Origin: Planctomycetota bacterium
GTDB lineage: Bacteria > Planctomycetota > Phycisphaerae > Sedimentisphaerales > Anaerohalosphaeraceae
DNA length: 27,546 nt
Reading direction: 5' to 3'
Assembly (NCBI GenBank): GCA_019456245.1
Contig: VRUF01000001.1
Coordinates: 1-27,546 of the forward strand
Below, in pieces: positions 6,999 through 16,000 of this stretch. Position 1 is the stretch's first letter. Every line of letters begins with the position of its first letter. A program made the translations under genes and the position numbers. The notes beneath the pieces are model-generated. The model was not told the DNA's origin. It saw nothing but the letters and a program-made list of their open reading frames with translations, and did not search any database.

Positions 6999-9577
6999 TG
7001 TACGAAGTTACACTTGCACCAACAAAAGACACTCTAGAACTATCGCGAGCTGTCCAGACTGAATTGGCGAAAGTAGGAGAAGTTCTCTCTACCTACACAG
7101 AGATTCCTATACCACAAATGCACGTTGAGCCTGCTAAGCCGCGTGAAGGTATGTTGCGATATAGTGATGGAGCCGATTGGAACCCAGTTGGTACAGGAGT
7201 TCCAACCTTTGTTGCTTACACTGGAGGTGCTTGGAGAAACCTCCAGTTCGGGAGTAGCGGCGGAGTTACTAGTGTATTCGGCCGGACGGGAGATGTGGTC
7301 GCGCTGCAAGCTGATTACGATAGTTTCTTTTTAACACAAGCCGAAGCAGACGCCCTTTATGAACCTATAGATGTTACTATCCTACGACAGGCAGACGTTA
7401 AAAACTCTATCGAATTTGATGTAGCAGATCTTCAGCTCGTTGGAGATCTCTCCGCGCCCGGCAACAATCAAGTCTATGGCACAGATGGTGCAGGAGTCAA
7501 GGGCTGGAAGTCAGATGTGACTAATCTGGTTACTTCTGTATTTGGCAGAACGGGTGCTGTCGTAGCTCTTCAAGCCGACTATGATGGATTCTTCTTAACA
7601 CCCACGGAAGGAGATGCTGCATATGCAGCACTTGGTCATGGACACACACTGGCAGATATATCAGACTCGGGAGCGTTAGCTGCCCTGAACACAGTCGGTA
7701 CTGCAGAAATAGATGACGATGCAGTTACTTACGCTAAGATACAGAACGTCGTAGCAGCAAATCGAATACTGGGTAACGTAGGCATAGCTGGAAGTATAGT
7801 AGCGGAGCTAACTGACGCTCAGGTTCGCACTATAATAAACGTGGAGGATGGTGCTGCCGCTGATCAAACTGCCGGAGAGATTGAAGCTATCGTCAGCCAC
7901 GATAATCTCCAAGGTGTGTCTGTAAATGAGCACTTAGACTGGACGATCGACCTTGGGGCGACAAACCTGCACGCGAACAACTCAGCCAACGGGGTGCTCG
8001 CACTCACCGCAGCAGAGGTCACACAGCTTGCCAATATCGGCACAACAGTTATCAGCGCGGCAGACTGGGTAGCAGTTGCAGCGCTTATTGGCGTCAATAC
8101 CGGCGATCAGACTAGCATCGTAGGCATCACTGGAACCAAGGCTCAGTTCGACACTGCCGTCACGGACGGCAATATAGCCTACGATGGCGGCGCTCACCAT
8201 GATGCCTTTTCTGACTTCGTAGCTGCAGAGCACATTGATTGGTCAGTTACTGGTGCAGAAGATATACATGTTGACAGATTAAGTTTAGCCGACAGGCTTT
8301 CTTTCGGCAGTGTACTGAACGTCGAAGCGAGTTCGGCCGGTATAAGAAAGTTTTATGACTTAAATGATTTCACTGCTCCACTTACTGACGTAAGTAACTA
8401 TACCAATATTCTTGACTTCCGTGATATCAGTGGAGATATTATGGGGGCTTTCCGTTTTGGGACAGCGGGGCTGCTCGACATTGAGAACGCTATTCGAGGC
8501 GGTAATTTTCAACTGAAGCTTCGTAGTGACCTTGGTGGTGTTCGCACTATGATGCTCGTTGACCCGGAAGGCGCAGTTGATCTGCGTTTTACGGGTGCTT
8601 CTGTAGCAAAAACACTGGCCGCAGCCAGCGGCGGGCTTGAAGCTAACAACGCTCTTACGGGAGCCGGGTTTGAAAGAGTTTTAACAACAAGTGATATTAG
8701 CGCTGCACCTGTAGATAGCGTCTTTGGCAGGACAGGCGCTGTGATTGCTACCATTGGAGATTATGCAGCTATTGCTGAAATCTACACTGTTTTAGAAACT
8801 TTTCAAGGGGGTTTAACTGTAGATAATGCTGGCACAACAGACTTCAAAGTTAAGCAGGGAACAGTTGAATATGACACTAGGATTGTAGGTGGTCAACTTC
8901 AATTTACTAGTGTCAATGGATCAGGTTGGCGATTTTCTGGTGAGGATGTAAGGATTATAACAGATGCTGCTATAAGGCTTGAAATCTGGAATTCTACTAT
9001 TGACGACAATATGGCTTTTCGCCATGATGGAACTGATGCTTTCATAGAATTCTTCCAGACCGCTGATTTGCAACTTGGTACTGGCCTTACCGGCGCAGTA
9101 AAAGCTTTAGCTCCAATAGATACCCTTGCTTCTGTTGCCGGGGGAGCTGGATTCAATATTCCTACTGGTGTTGCTCCAACTAGCCCAGCGCAAGGAGATA
9201 TATGGGTTGTTGCTGCTGACATACTTGCTCGCATAAATGGAATTGATGAATCCTTACTTTCTGGCGTATCGAAAATCAATACCCAGAACGCTGCATATAC
9301 CCTGGTCCTGGGCGACAGAGGAAAGACAATTCGCAAAGCTACCTCTACAGCTTCGATCACTCATACGATTCCGGCAAACTCAGTGGTAGCCTTTCGGGTA
9401 GGTGCAATGATTGGATGGCATAACGATGGCACTGTGGATATGATTATTGCTATTAACACTGATATCCTGACCGGAACTGACGCGGTCACTGGCTCAAGAA
9501 CGCTTGGCCCAAGTGATACGGCGGTTATCCAGAAGGTTGCAGCAACGGAATGGAAATACGCTGCGAGTGATTTATGA
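6998..9577 (+). CDS. Tail fibre protein
   Basis: An 859-residue fibre. It starts at a GTG that overlaps the preceding TAG, with GGGGG seven bases upstream. The protein contains three copies of the fibre motif SVFGRTGxV followed by D-Y (near nucleotides 7270, 7534 and 8714), a module widespread in phage tail fibres. It also has stalk-like segments such as GHGHTLADISDSG, TAEIDDDAVTYAKI and VNEHLDW, and a beta-rich tail with TLGPSDTAVIQKV and a TEWK ending, typical of trimeric fibres. It probably determines attachment specificity. The stretch 7930-8220 is visibly more G+C-rich than its surroundings, consistent with exchange between fibre genes. No chaperone or peptidase domain was recognised at its end. 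Confidence 0.85.
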   Translation: MYEVTLAPTKDTLELSRAVQTELAKVGEVLSTYTEIPIPQMHVEPAKPREGMLRYSDGADWNPVGTGVPTFVAYTGGAWRNLQFGSSGGVTSVFGRTGDVVALQADYDSFFLTQAEADALYEPIDVTILRQADVKNSIEFDVADLQLVGDLSAPGNNQVYGTDGAGVKGWKSDVTNLVTSVFGRTGAVVALQADYDGFFLTPTEGDAAYAALGHGHTLADISDSGALAALNTVGTAEIDDDAVTYAKIQNVVAANRILGNVGIAGSIVAELTDAQVRTIINVEDGAAADQTAGEIEAIVSHDNLQGVSVNEHLDWTIDLGATNLHANNSANGVLALTAAEVTQLANIGTTVISAADWVAVAALIGVNTGDQTSIVGITGTKAQFDTAVTDGNIAYDGGAHHDAFSDFVAAEHIDWSVTGAEDIHVDRLSLADRLSFGSVLNVEASSAGIRKFYDLNDFTAPLTDVSNYTNILDFRDISGDIMGAFRFGTAGLLDIENAIRGGNFQLKLRSDLGGVRTMMLVDPEGAVDLRFTGASVAKTLAAASGGLEANNALTGAGFERVLTTSDISAAPVDSVFGRTGAVIATIGDYAAIAEIYTVLETFQGGLTVDNAGTTDFKVKQGTVEYDTRIVGGQLQFTSVNGSGWRFSGEDVRIITDAAIRLEIWNSTIDDNMAFRHDGTDAFIEFFQTADLQLGTGLTGAVKALAPIDTLASVAGGAGFNIPTGVAPTSPAQGDIWVVAADILARINGIDESLLSGVSKINTQNAAYTLVLGDRGKTIRKATSTASITHTIPANSVVAFRVGAMIGWHNDGTVDMIIAINTDILTGTDAVTGSRTLGPSDTAVIQKVAATEWKYAASDL

Positions 9578-10026
9578 GCGACTTGCGAATGTTGCAGGGT
9601 ATATTGGGAGCAGTGCCGGGCGGATTTGTAGAGTTTTCATTCGCTAGTGTTACTATTCAGTCTTTTGGAGCTGGAGACCAGCAAGCAAGAGTTATTTTTC
9701 AGCGTGATGGAACGATTGATAGATTTACGACTGTAGGTGGGCAAGTCCAAATTGGAACATGGTGGACGAACGCTCCTGAGACGGCAATCGGAGATCTGTA
9801 CGAAGTAGGATATACAAATCTTACTTTAGGTACTTACAACGATGTTGAAGATGCTGTAGAGGATGCCTTCATTCAAATAAGCACTTTACGTCAATGGGGA
9901 GTGATTGATACAGCTCCTCCAGGTCCTATAATAGAGGCTCAGGCTACGTTTAGAGTTAGTTTATTAGGGCAATCTACACCAATCGACACTGCAGTTGTAT
10001 TAGTTAGAGCAGATGAAGAAATTTAA
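9574..10026 (+). CDS. Small beta-rich tail-associated protein
   Basis: A 150-residue protein with an ATGA overlap with the tail fibre gene. It is rich in short beta strands (for example VEFSFASVTIQSF and ARVIFQRDGTIDRFT) with a GTWWTNAP turn, and shows no membrane segment or catalytic motif. Tight coupling to the fibre suggests a fibre partner, such as a tip protein or assembly factor. I do not recognise the family. Confidence 0.65.
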   Translation: MSDLRMLQGILGAVPGGFVEFSFASVTIQSFGAGDQQARVIFQRDGTIDRFTTVGGQVQIGTWWTNAPETAIGDLYEVGYTNLTLGTYNDVEDAVEDAFIQISTLRQWGVIDTAPPGPIIEAQATFRVSLLGQSTPIDTAVVLVRADEEI

Positions 10027-10043
10027 CACAGGAGAATAAAGAA

Positions 10044-10367
10044 ATGCCAGTACCAACATCAATTTTAGCACTTAAGATGCTATCGGAGCATTGTACAATT
10101 CCATTCTCGGAACTGGACAAGGCTATACAAGTCCGAAGCTTTCTCTCGAGCATCGCTTCTGGTAACATCGTTTGTATTTCAGCGGAGCAAGCAAAGGAAT
10201 CAGCTGCGCGAGCACAGGAGGTAGCCAAAGGTGGAGACTGTAGCGATACCGACAAGCGGCCAACCGACCAAGGAAATGGAGCTGGGGTTAGTCCCGATTC
10301 AGGTGCTGGAAAACGCTTGGCACCAAGCAGCACCACTCCTGCAAAAAGCTCTCGCAAGAGCAGCTGA
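10044..10367 (+). CDS. Hypothetical protein with Ser/Lys/Pro-rich tail, overlapping next gene
   Basis: A 107-residue ORF with AGGAGA nine bases before ATG 10044. The first ~60 residues look like an ordinary folded domain (helices LALKMLSEH and ELDKAIQVRSFLS). The last ~45 are low-complexity Ser, Thr, Pro, Lys and Gly. That tail is exactly the part encoded in the +1 frame over the start of the next gene (10231-10367), so it may have arisen by overprinting. Function unknown. A shorter protein, with the tail a by-product of the neighbouring frame, is also possible. Confidence 0.6.
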   Translation: MPVPTSILALKMLSEHCTIPFSELDKAIQVRSFLSSIASGNIVCISAEQAKESAARAQEVAKGGDCSDTDKRPTDQGNGAGVSPDSGAGKRLAPSSTTPAKSSRKSS

Positions 10368-10710
10368 TGGGTTAACGCTCGAGGACGTTTATGCACATCT
10401 TTGTCTAGGTGAAATGCAACTGTGGGCCACCTGGGAAAAAGGGAAAGTGGATTGCTTAGCATATATGGTGACGCAGTTCCTGAAGGATCATGGTCAGTAT
10501 ACATTATTAATCAGACTCTTCGCGGGACTTAATAGAGAATTGTGGCTACATTTTCTGCCGCTGGTAGAAGATTGGGCACTTATGGAAGGAGCAACGAAGA
10601 TAGAAGTTTGGGGCCGAGCCGGTTGGGAAAGAGTACTGGCTCCCCATAATTTCAAGAAAAAACTCGTTGTTCTATCTAAGGAATTAAGACCCAAGAGGAT
10701 GGACTCATGA
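10231..10710 (+). CDS. GNAT-like virion-cluster protein (T7 gp13-position)
   Basis: A 159-residue protein with AGGAGG nine bases before a GTG at 10231. An ATG at 10276 is the alternative start and would shorten the overlap with the previous gene. The sequence has a helix with WHQAAPLLQKAL, then GLTLEDVYAHLCLGEMQLW. A core of strands and helices follows, including LVEDWALMEGATKIEVWGRAGWERVLA and a closing LVVLSKEL strand. The RxGWERVL ending with a terminal strand resembles a GNAT-like fold found in podophages at the same position. Gene order places it where T7 has gp13. No acetyl-CoA-binding Q/RxxGxG/A loop is visible, so enzymatic activity is doubtful. Confidence 0.6.
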   Translation: METVAIPTSGQPTKEMELGLVPIQVLENAWHQAAPLLQKALARAADGLTLEDVYAHLCLGEMQLWATWEKGKVDCLAYMVTQFLKDHGQYTLLIRLFAGLNRELWLHFLPLVEDWALMEGATKIEVWGRAGWERVLAPHNFKKKLVVLSKELRPKRMDS

Positions 10711-11630
10711 GTGGTAAAGATCCTTCGGTAACTCAAGAAACTATATCTAAGTTGCCAGCTTTCCAAGAGGAAGGCTTCCAACAGCTGATAGCTAACGCTT
10801 TAAAGCAGTTTGGGGCTCCTGGAGGTCTAGCGGGAGAATTCTTCCCAGGACAGACAGTTGCTGGTTTCGACCCCTTGCAGACAGCTGCCCAAGAGCAATC
10901 TGTCGGCTTCGCTAACCAATTTGGAGGCGACTTCACTCAGCAGCTTCTCTCCGGCCTGCAGTTCGGATTGAGTGGCGTTTTGAATCCACTGGAGCAACCT
11001 GGGATTCAAGATAGCTTGCAATTCCTGCAGCAGAATGCACTGCAAGGTTTAACTGAGGGCATACTTCCGCAGATTCGCAGTGGAGCTATCGCATCAGGCG
11101 GCTTCGGTGGAAGTAGACAGGGGATCGCTGAAGGATTGGCGGCCGGTCGGACACAACAGGGTGTGGCTGGAGCACAGGCTAATTTAATTAATCAAGCCTT
11201 CCAAGGAGGCCTCGGCGTGTTCAGCAATACGCTGGGACAGGCCGGAAATATCTTCCGGTCGGCACTAGCACCGCAAAGTATACTGGCTGGCGTAGGCGGC
11301 GAAAGGCAGAATATGGAGCAGAACCTCATCAATGCAGCTAGAGAGAGATTTGAGTTTGAGAATCAAATTGCTCCTTTCCAGAGCCTACAGCGGCTGCAAG
11401 CTCTGCTCACTAACAACCTTGGTGGAACACAAACTACAACGCAGACCAGTGACCCCGGTGGGAATCCTATTCTGCAGGGCCTTGGAACTGTCATGTCGCT
11501 GCTAAGTCTGATCCCATCAGGAGGAGCTACAGCTCCGGCGGTAGCATCTAGCTTCTCTCCAACTAATCCCTTCGGTTTCCTCAACACAGGTGTAGGTTCT
11601 GACGTATTCGGAACTGGCATTGGAGGTTAA
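10707..11630 (+). CDS. Internal virion / DNA ejection protein (gp14-like)
   Basis: A 307-residue protein whose ATG overlaps the preceding TGA, with AGAGGA eight bases upstream. It is rich in Gln, Gly, Ala and Phe, with long amphipathic helices (FQQLIANALKQFG; LNPLEQPGIQDSLQ). A glycine-rich segment with GAIASGGFGGSRQG follows, then helices ending in a hydrophobic stretch (VMSLLSLIPSG). The GGFGGSRQG patch plus flanking helices recurs in podoviral internal proteins. In T7, the equivalent gp14 is ejected with gp15 and gp16 and forms the outer-membrane part of the ejection channel. Assigned from composition, motif and order. Confidence 0.65.
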   Translation: MSGKDPSVTQETISKLPAFQEEGFQQLIANALKQFGAPGGLAGEFFPGQTVAGFDPLQTAAQEQSVGFANQFGGDFTQQLLSGLQFGLSGVLNPLEQPGIQDSLQFLQQNALQGLTEGILPQIRSGAIASGGFGGSRQGIAEGLAAGRTQQGVAGAQANLINQAFQGGLGVFSNTLGQAGNIFRSALAPQSILAGVGGERQNMEQNLINAARERFEFENQIAPFQSLQRLQALLTNNLGGTQTTTQTSDPGGNPILQGLGTVMSLLSLIPSGGATAPAVASSFSPTNPFGFLNTGVGSDVFGTGIGG

Positions 11631-11631
11631 G

Positions 11632-11973
11632 ATGAATCCTTTTGAAATTGTAGCACGATTGGCGCAGGTAGCGACGAGCGACGACGATCTGCTGGACTTG
11701 CTAGCAAACGCAGCGCCTGCTCCTCCAGAAGACTTCGTGCCTCTAGCACCGCCAGCAGCCACTCTCCCACCACAGGGAGTTCCAGCACCTACAGCGGGAG
11801 GCTTGCCGGCACCTCCGACTATACCTGCGCTTCCACCATCACAGGGACCATTTGGCCCAGGCCCTGTCGGGGGAAACATTCCTACAAACGTTGGCATTCC
11901 TGGCCTGCCGGAGGGTTTAATAAGAGCGCTAGCGAACTTGCCGCAGGGCGGCCCAGGAGGACAACGTGGCTGA
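11632..11973 (+). CDS. Proline-rich small virion-cluster protein
   Basis: A 113-residue protein. ATG 11632 is chosen because GGAGG lies five bases upstream; an in-frame TTG at 11620 would overlap the previous gene. The N-terminal ~30 residues form a helix (FEIVARLAQVATSDDDLLDLL). The middle is dense in Pro and Ala (APAPPEDFVPLAPP, LPAPPTIPALPP), and the end is Gly/Pro-rich. It is likely extended and disordered, perhaps a linker or scaffold among ejection proteins. No family recognised. Confidence 0.65.
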   Translation: MNPFEIVARLAQVATSDDDLLDLLANAAPAPPEDFVPLAPPAATLPPQGVPAPTAGGLPAPPTIPALPPSQGPFGPGPVGGNIPTNVGIPGLPEGLIRALANLPQGGPGGQRG

Positions 11974-13045
11974 GCATGACCAGTTACTACAAACCTTTCC
12001 TTTTAATCCAGCTGTACAGCAGCCTTTTCAACCTCTGCCTGCTCTAGGACCTCAAGCAGGAGCACAGCCGGGCGCGGGAACACAACAGCAAACACAGGAA
12101 CAGCTGTTGACTGGAGCCTCTCCCTTCGCAGCAGCAGCGCTGCAGGATATGGAGCCTCCAAAAGATGCGCCGGAGAAAGCTGCGCGGAGAGGCCTTTGGG
12201 CTAAATTCCTGAAAAAGATTCAGACGGACGATGACTTCAAGATGCAACTGAGGATAATTGGTTTATCTTTAGCTAGTACTCCTGACCCAAGCCAAAATGC
12301 CTTCGGCCATGTATCGAAGGCACTGCAAGCTGGTCTAGAATTTCAGCTGAGCCAACAGGCACTCGAGCGAGAGAAACAGAAAGAAACTCGAGCCTTTGAG
12401 CTGAAGGAGCGTGAGGTTACTACGCAAGAGAAGAGAACAGCTTCTGTTATAGCTCGTGAGCGAGACCAGCGAAGCTTTAACAAAGAAAAACTGAAGATAG
12501 AGAAGACTCTTGCGGATGCGCAGTTGATACTTGCTGGACTCAAGGCAAAAGAAATTAAGGGAGGCGGTGCGAAAGGTGTAAACCAAAGGGCTACTGAGAA
12601 TTTAGCTAAGCACCTGCAAGTGTTTGCTACAGAGCAGGGAACGGACTTGACTGAATCAGAAGCCTTCATAAGGGCTACCAACATGCAGCTTGGAACTTCA
12701 CAGGAAGCTCAAGTAGCGAGGCTCATCGGAAATGTGGATGCAGATTTCATCGCCCTCATGGAGGAGCCAGATGGAACCAATCCTACGGCCGACGCTCTTC
12801 GCAGAGTAGTTGGAAATATAACGCAGGCTCTAGCACCATCTATTCCCACAGCTGACAATGAAGACCTCATCGGCCGCAAGTTTACTCAAGAAAACGGAAG
12901 GCAATTTGAAGTTGTCAAAGTTGAAGGCAGCGTAGCTACTGTGCGTTTTATAGCTGACGGAACGACAGGTCAAGTCGAAGTCGTTAATTTGAGGAACTCT
13001 ATACGTGCCGCATCCCAACCAAACTCCGGTCCAACTTCTCAATAA
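11966..13045 (+). CDS. Internal virion protein with coiled coil (gp15-position)
   Basis: A 359-residue protein starting at GTG 11966 with AGGAGG five bases upstream. Residues 1-50 are Gln/Pro/Gly-rich and probably disordered. Residues ~75-130 form a helical domain containing LWAKFLKKIQTDDDFKMQLR. Residues ~120-190 are a long charged Lys/Glu/Arg heptad-like helix (KQKETRAFELKEREVTTQEK). A C-terminal beta-rich portion has GRKFTQENGRQFEVV. It occupies the T7 gp15 position between the gp14-like and giant proteins and likely travels with them during genome ejection. It overlaps the start of the giant gene by 41 bases. Confidence 0.65.
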   Translation: MAEHDQLLQTFPFNPAVQQPFQPLPALGPQAGAQPGAGTQQQTQEQLLTGASPFAAAALQDMEPPKDAPEKAARRGLWAKFLKKIQTDDDFKMQLRIIGLSLASTPDPSQNAFGHVSKALQAGLEFQLSQQALEREKQKETRAFELKEREVTTQEKRTASVIARERDQRSFNKEKLKIEKTLADAQLILAGLKAKEIKGGGAKGVNQRATENLAKHLQVFATEQGTDLTESEAFIRATNMQLGTSQEAQVARLIGNVDADFIALMEEPDGTNPTADALRRVVGNITQALAPSIPTADNEDLIGRKFTQENGRQFEVVKVEGSVATVRFIADGTTGQVEVVNLRNSIRAASQPNSGPTSQ

Positions 13046-16000
13046 TCCTATAGAGGAGGAAGAAGAAGAGCAGCCAATCGCTGTTGCTGCCCCTATCCCT
13101 CTGCCCGGAAATCCTGACGATCTATTGATAGATGCTGGTGGCAAAGATATTGCTCCCAGACAGGCACACTTCGGCCGTCTGCCGGGGAGCCCCTTCACCG
13201 GGTTATTCGATATACTTGATAGAGATAGGAGAGTTAACGACGCTATAGTCTCAGCACAAAAGAAATTAGGTAAGAATCTGAAGTCTGCCGGAGCTGCCTT
13301 TATGGAAGAAGGTGGGACAAATATGCTGGCCGCGATACCAGAAACTCTAGGTATGACTATCGACATCTTCGGTGACTTTTTGAATTCTATAGACTTCGCA
13401 CGAAATACAGTTATCGGCGTTGCTCAACAAGAAGCTGGCGACCCACTCACTACTATAGGACGTAGAGCAGAACTTGAGAAGCTAGTACAAGATTTGGAAG
13501 AGGGCAGGAAAGTTAAGTTTCTCATTGCTGATCCAGAAGCAGAGTTATTTGGAACGCCTGCTGTGAAGATCATTGACCTAGCAGGGACGAGTGAATCTCT
13601 GATAGCAATGGGAGCCAAGATACGTAGGGATATGGCTTTCGATGAAGGCACTATCGTCCCCGGTTTCTGGACGAGAGATCTTCCTGGAGCCTTCGGGCAG
13701 TCTGCCAGCTTCGCGGCAACAGCGACCTTATGTGCTCGCTTAGGTATGCAGCCGGGAATGTGCATCGCTGCCCTTGGGTCTATAGTAGGCGGCAGCGAAG
13801 GTGCACGTGAAGCAGCAGCCTACGGCGCGACTGATGAGCAAATCAAGACATCCTTCTTATCCAATGCTGCCTTCGGCATCTCGGAAGCTATGCCTGCTAT
13901 GCGTATTGTCGAGAGGTTGGATGATGCTACTGGAGGTTGGGTTACACGATCCTTACGAAGGATTCCCCTGAAATCGTCGGAGCCTGTATTGAAAGCTGCG
14001 ACACGAGGCTTTTTTGAAGAGGCAATACAAGAATTAGGACAAGCTTGGGGCGCTAACATAACTGCCAGTGACATAGCTGGTTTCGATCCCGACCGCCCTA
14101 TGGGGGAGAATCTGCTTGATGCTGCTCGAATAGGGGGTAGCGCCGGATTTCTCCTTAATGCTCTAGCAGTGAGTTTCGGTTTGAAGATAGGAAGAATCCG
14201 CCTACGAGAATTTGAGCTGCAAAGAAAAATCCTTGAGCGACTAGAGGAAATTGACCCTAACAATCCTGCCAATGTAGCAGGAGTGGCGTCGTTGCTTGGA
14301 GCCACACCAGAAGAGAACGTTGAGTTTCTCAAGTTGATGGAAGCTGCTGGAGAAGCAAATGAGAAGTTGAAAGGTTACTCCCGTCGAACCGTCGAAAGCC
14401 TGACAGGATACTTTGAGAACTTAGTAGATGATAGCACTATGTCTTTCCAAGCAAGGACGCTGGCTATGCAAGCTTTAGCGGATATAGCTGATCCAACAGC
14501 TACCTTGACGATACCGGCGGAGTCTAGGAACAGAACATCCAGACTTGCGCAGAGTAATGGTCTACCCGCTGTAATAGAGGTACTTAATTTGGTGCCTATG
14601 GGAGCTGAGACTGGCTTCCAACCCGGTGTTACAGCTGGTCAAGCATTAGGAAGTTCTAAAGCCTTGTTTGTAGCAGCTGATACTGGAAACCTACATGCCG
14701 TAGCATCAGCCGAAAATATACTGCAAAGTCTCCTTACTCAGCGTGACGAAGGGATTATGCATGTTGAAGGGATAAATATAGATGCTGTTGTAACGGCCGC
14801 AGAAAAATCACTGGACAGGAGAAAACAAGTACTAGAGATAGAATTAGATCTTCGACGTACAGTGCAAGCTTTCCTAAATGATCTGCAGAAGAACGTTTTT
14901 CCTGATATAAAGGTGTTAGGACTTGATACTGCTACAAGCGAAATGTTTGTACTCACAGGTATCACTGGTCGTGACCTAGGTTCGGGCACCGTTGGGTTGT
15001 CTGCCGCTTTCAAGGACGTGCAGATTCTCGCCTTCAGTCTAAGGAGGATGCAAAATTTCCTAGAAGTTGACTCTAACGGCAAACGTGTTTTGTCAGAGAA
15101 AGGAAAGACAGAGTTCTTCGAGACACTTATGCACGAAGCTGGTCACGCTATATTCCAGCAGCTTATTCTTAAAGCTCCCAAAGAGACGCGGCAAGCTATT
15201 AGACTTGAGTACGAAGCTTGGAGAGTTCGCTTAGCGGAGGGGACTGGCGTTGATTGGGCTGCTGGAGTTACTACTGCACGCGCAACTCGTTTCGATGAAG
15301 TTTCTCAATCTATGGGAAGTGTATTAGATGCAAGCTCTGAAGATATGGTATATCTAACTAGTTTCGCTGAGTGGCAAGCAGAAACAGTAGCTAAACACGC
15401 TGCCTTTCAGGAGATTCGGAACCCTATAGTTAAAGACTATTTCGAAGAAGTTAGACAGAAGATGGAAGAAGCTTATGAAAAGGCCTTCGATCCGTCGCTT
15501 AAAGGTATAGGGCTAGAACGACCGCCGACCACAGAAGCTTGGATTGAATCCTTACCAGCGCGGAGTGCCTACCAGAAGAAGCTTCAAGATATAAAAACAT
15601 CTGGTCAGACTGTCGATAGACTCACAGCGTGGAAGAAACTAACTGGCTTCGAAGGAAACCCAGAGCTAAATGACACGCTGGATACCTTCAATAGATTCCT
15701 AGACGTAACCTTGAACATCATACAGGTCGCTCGACTTAATGAGCACATAACTGGCCTCCAAGAATATGTCGATACTCTGAGACAATGGAGTGCTTTCAAG
15801 AACAACAGAATTGCTGTCGCGCAGGAACGTGTGAAACAGTGGCGGCGGCTCGGCAAGAATGATGCACGTAGGCTGGCAAAGTTTTTGTATGAGGAGACTT
15901 TAAGTGAAGAGTTTATCATACCTCCTAATTTAACGGTAGAGCTAGATGAAAACGGCAAGCTGCTGCTAACCGGCTTAACCGAGGAACAAAAGCAGAAGAT

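Noticed and set aside
10320..10370. Programmed frameshift joining the two overlapping genes
   Set aside because: The needed shift is +1, and the CAAAAAG stretch does not offer a convincing slippery site; a separate ribosome site serves the second gene.
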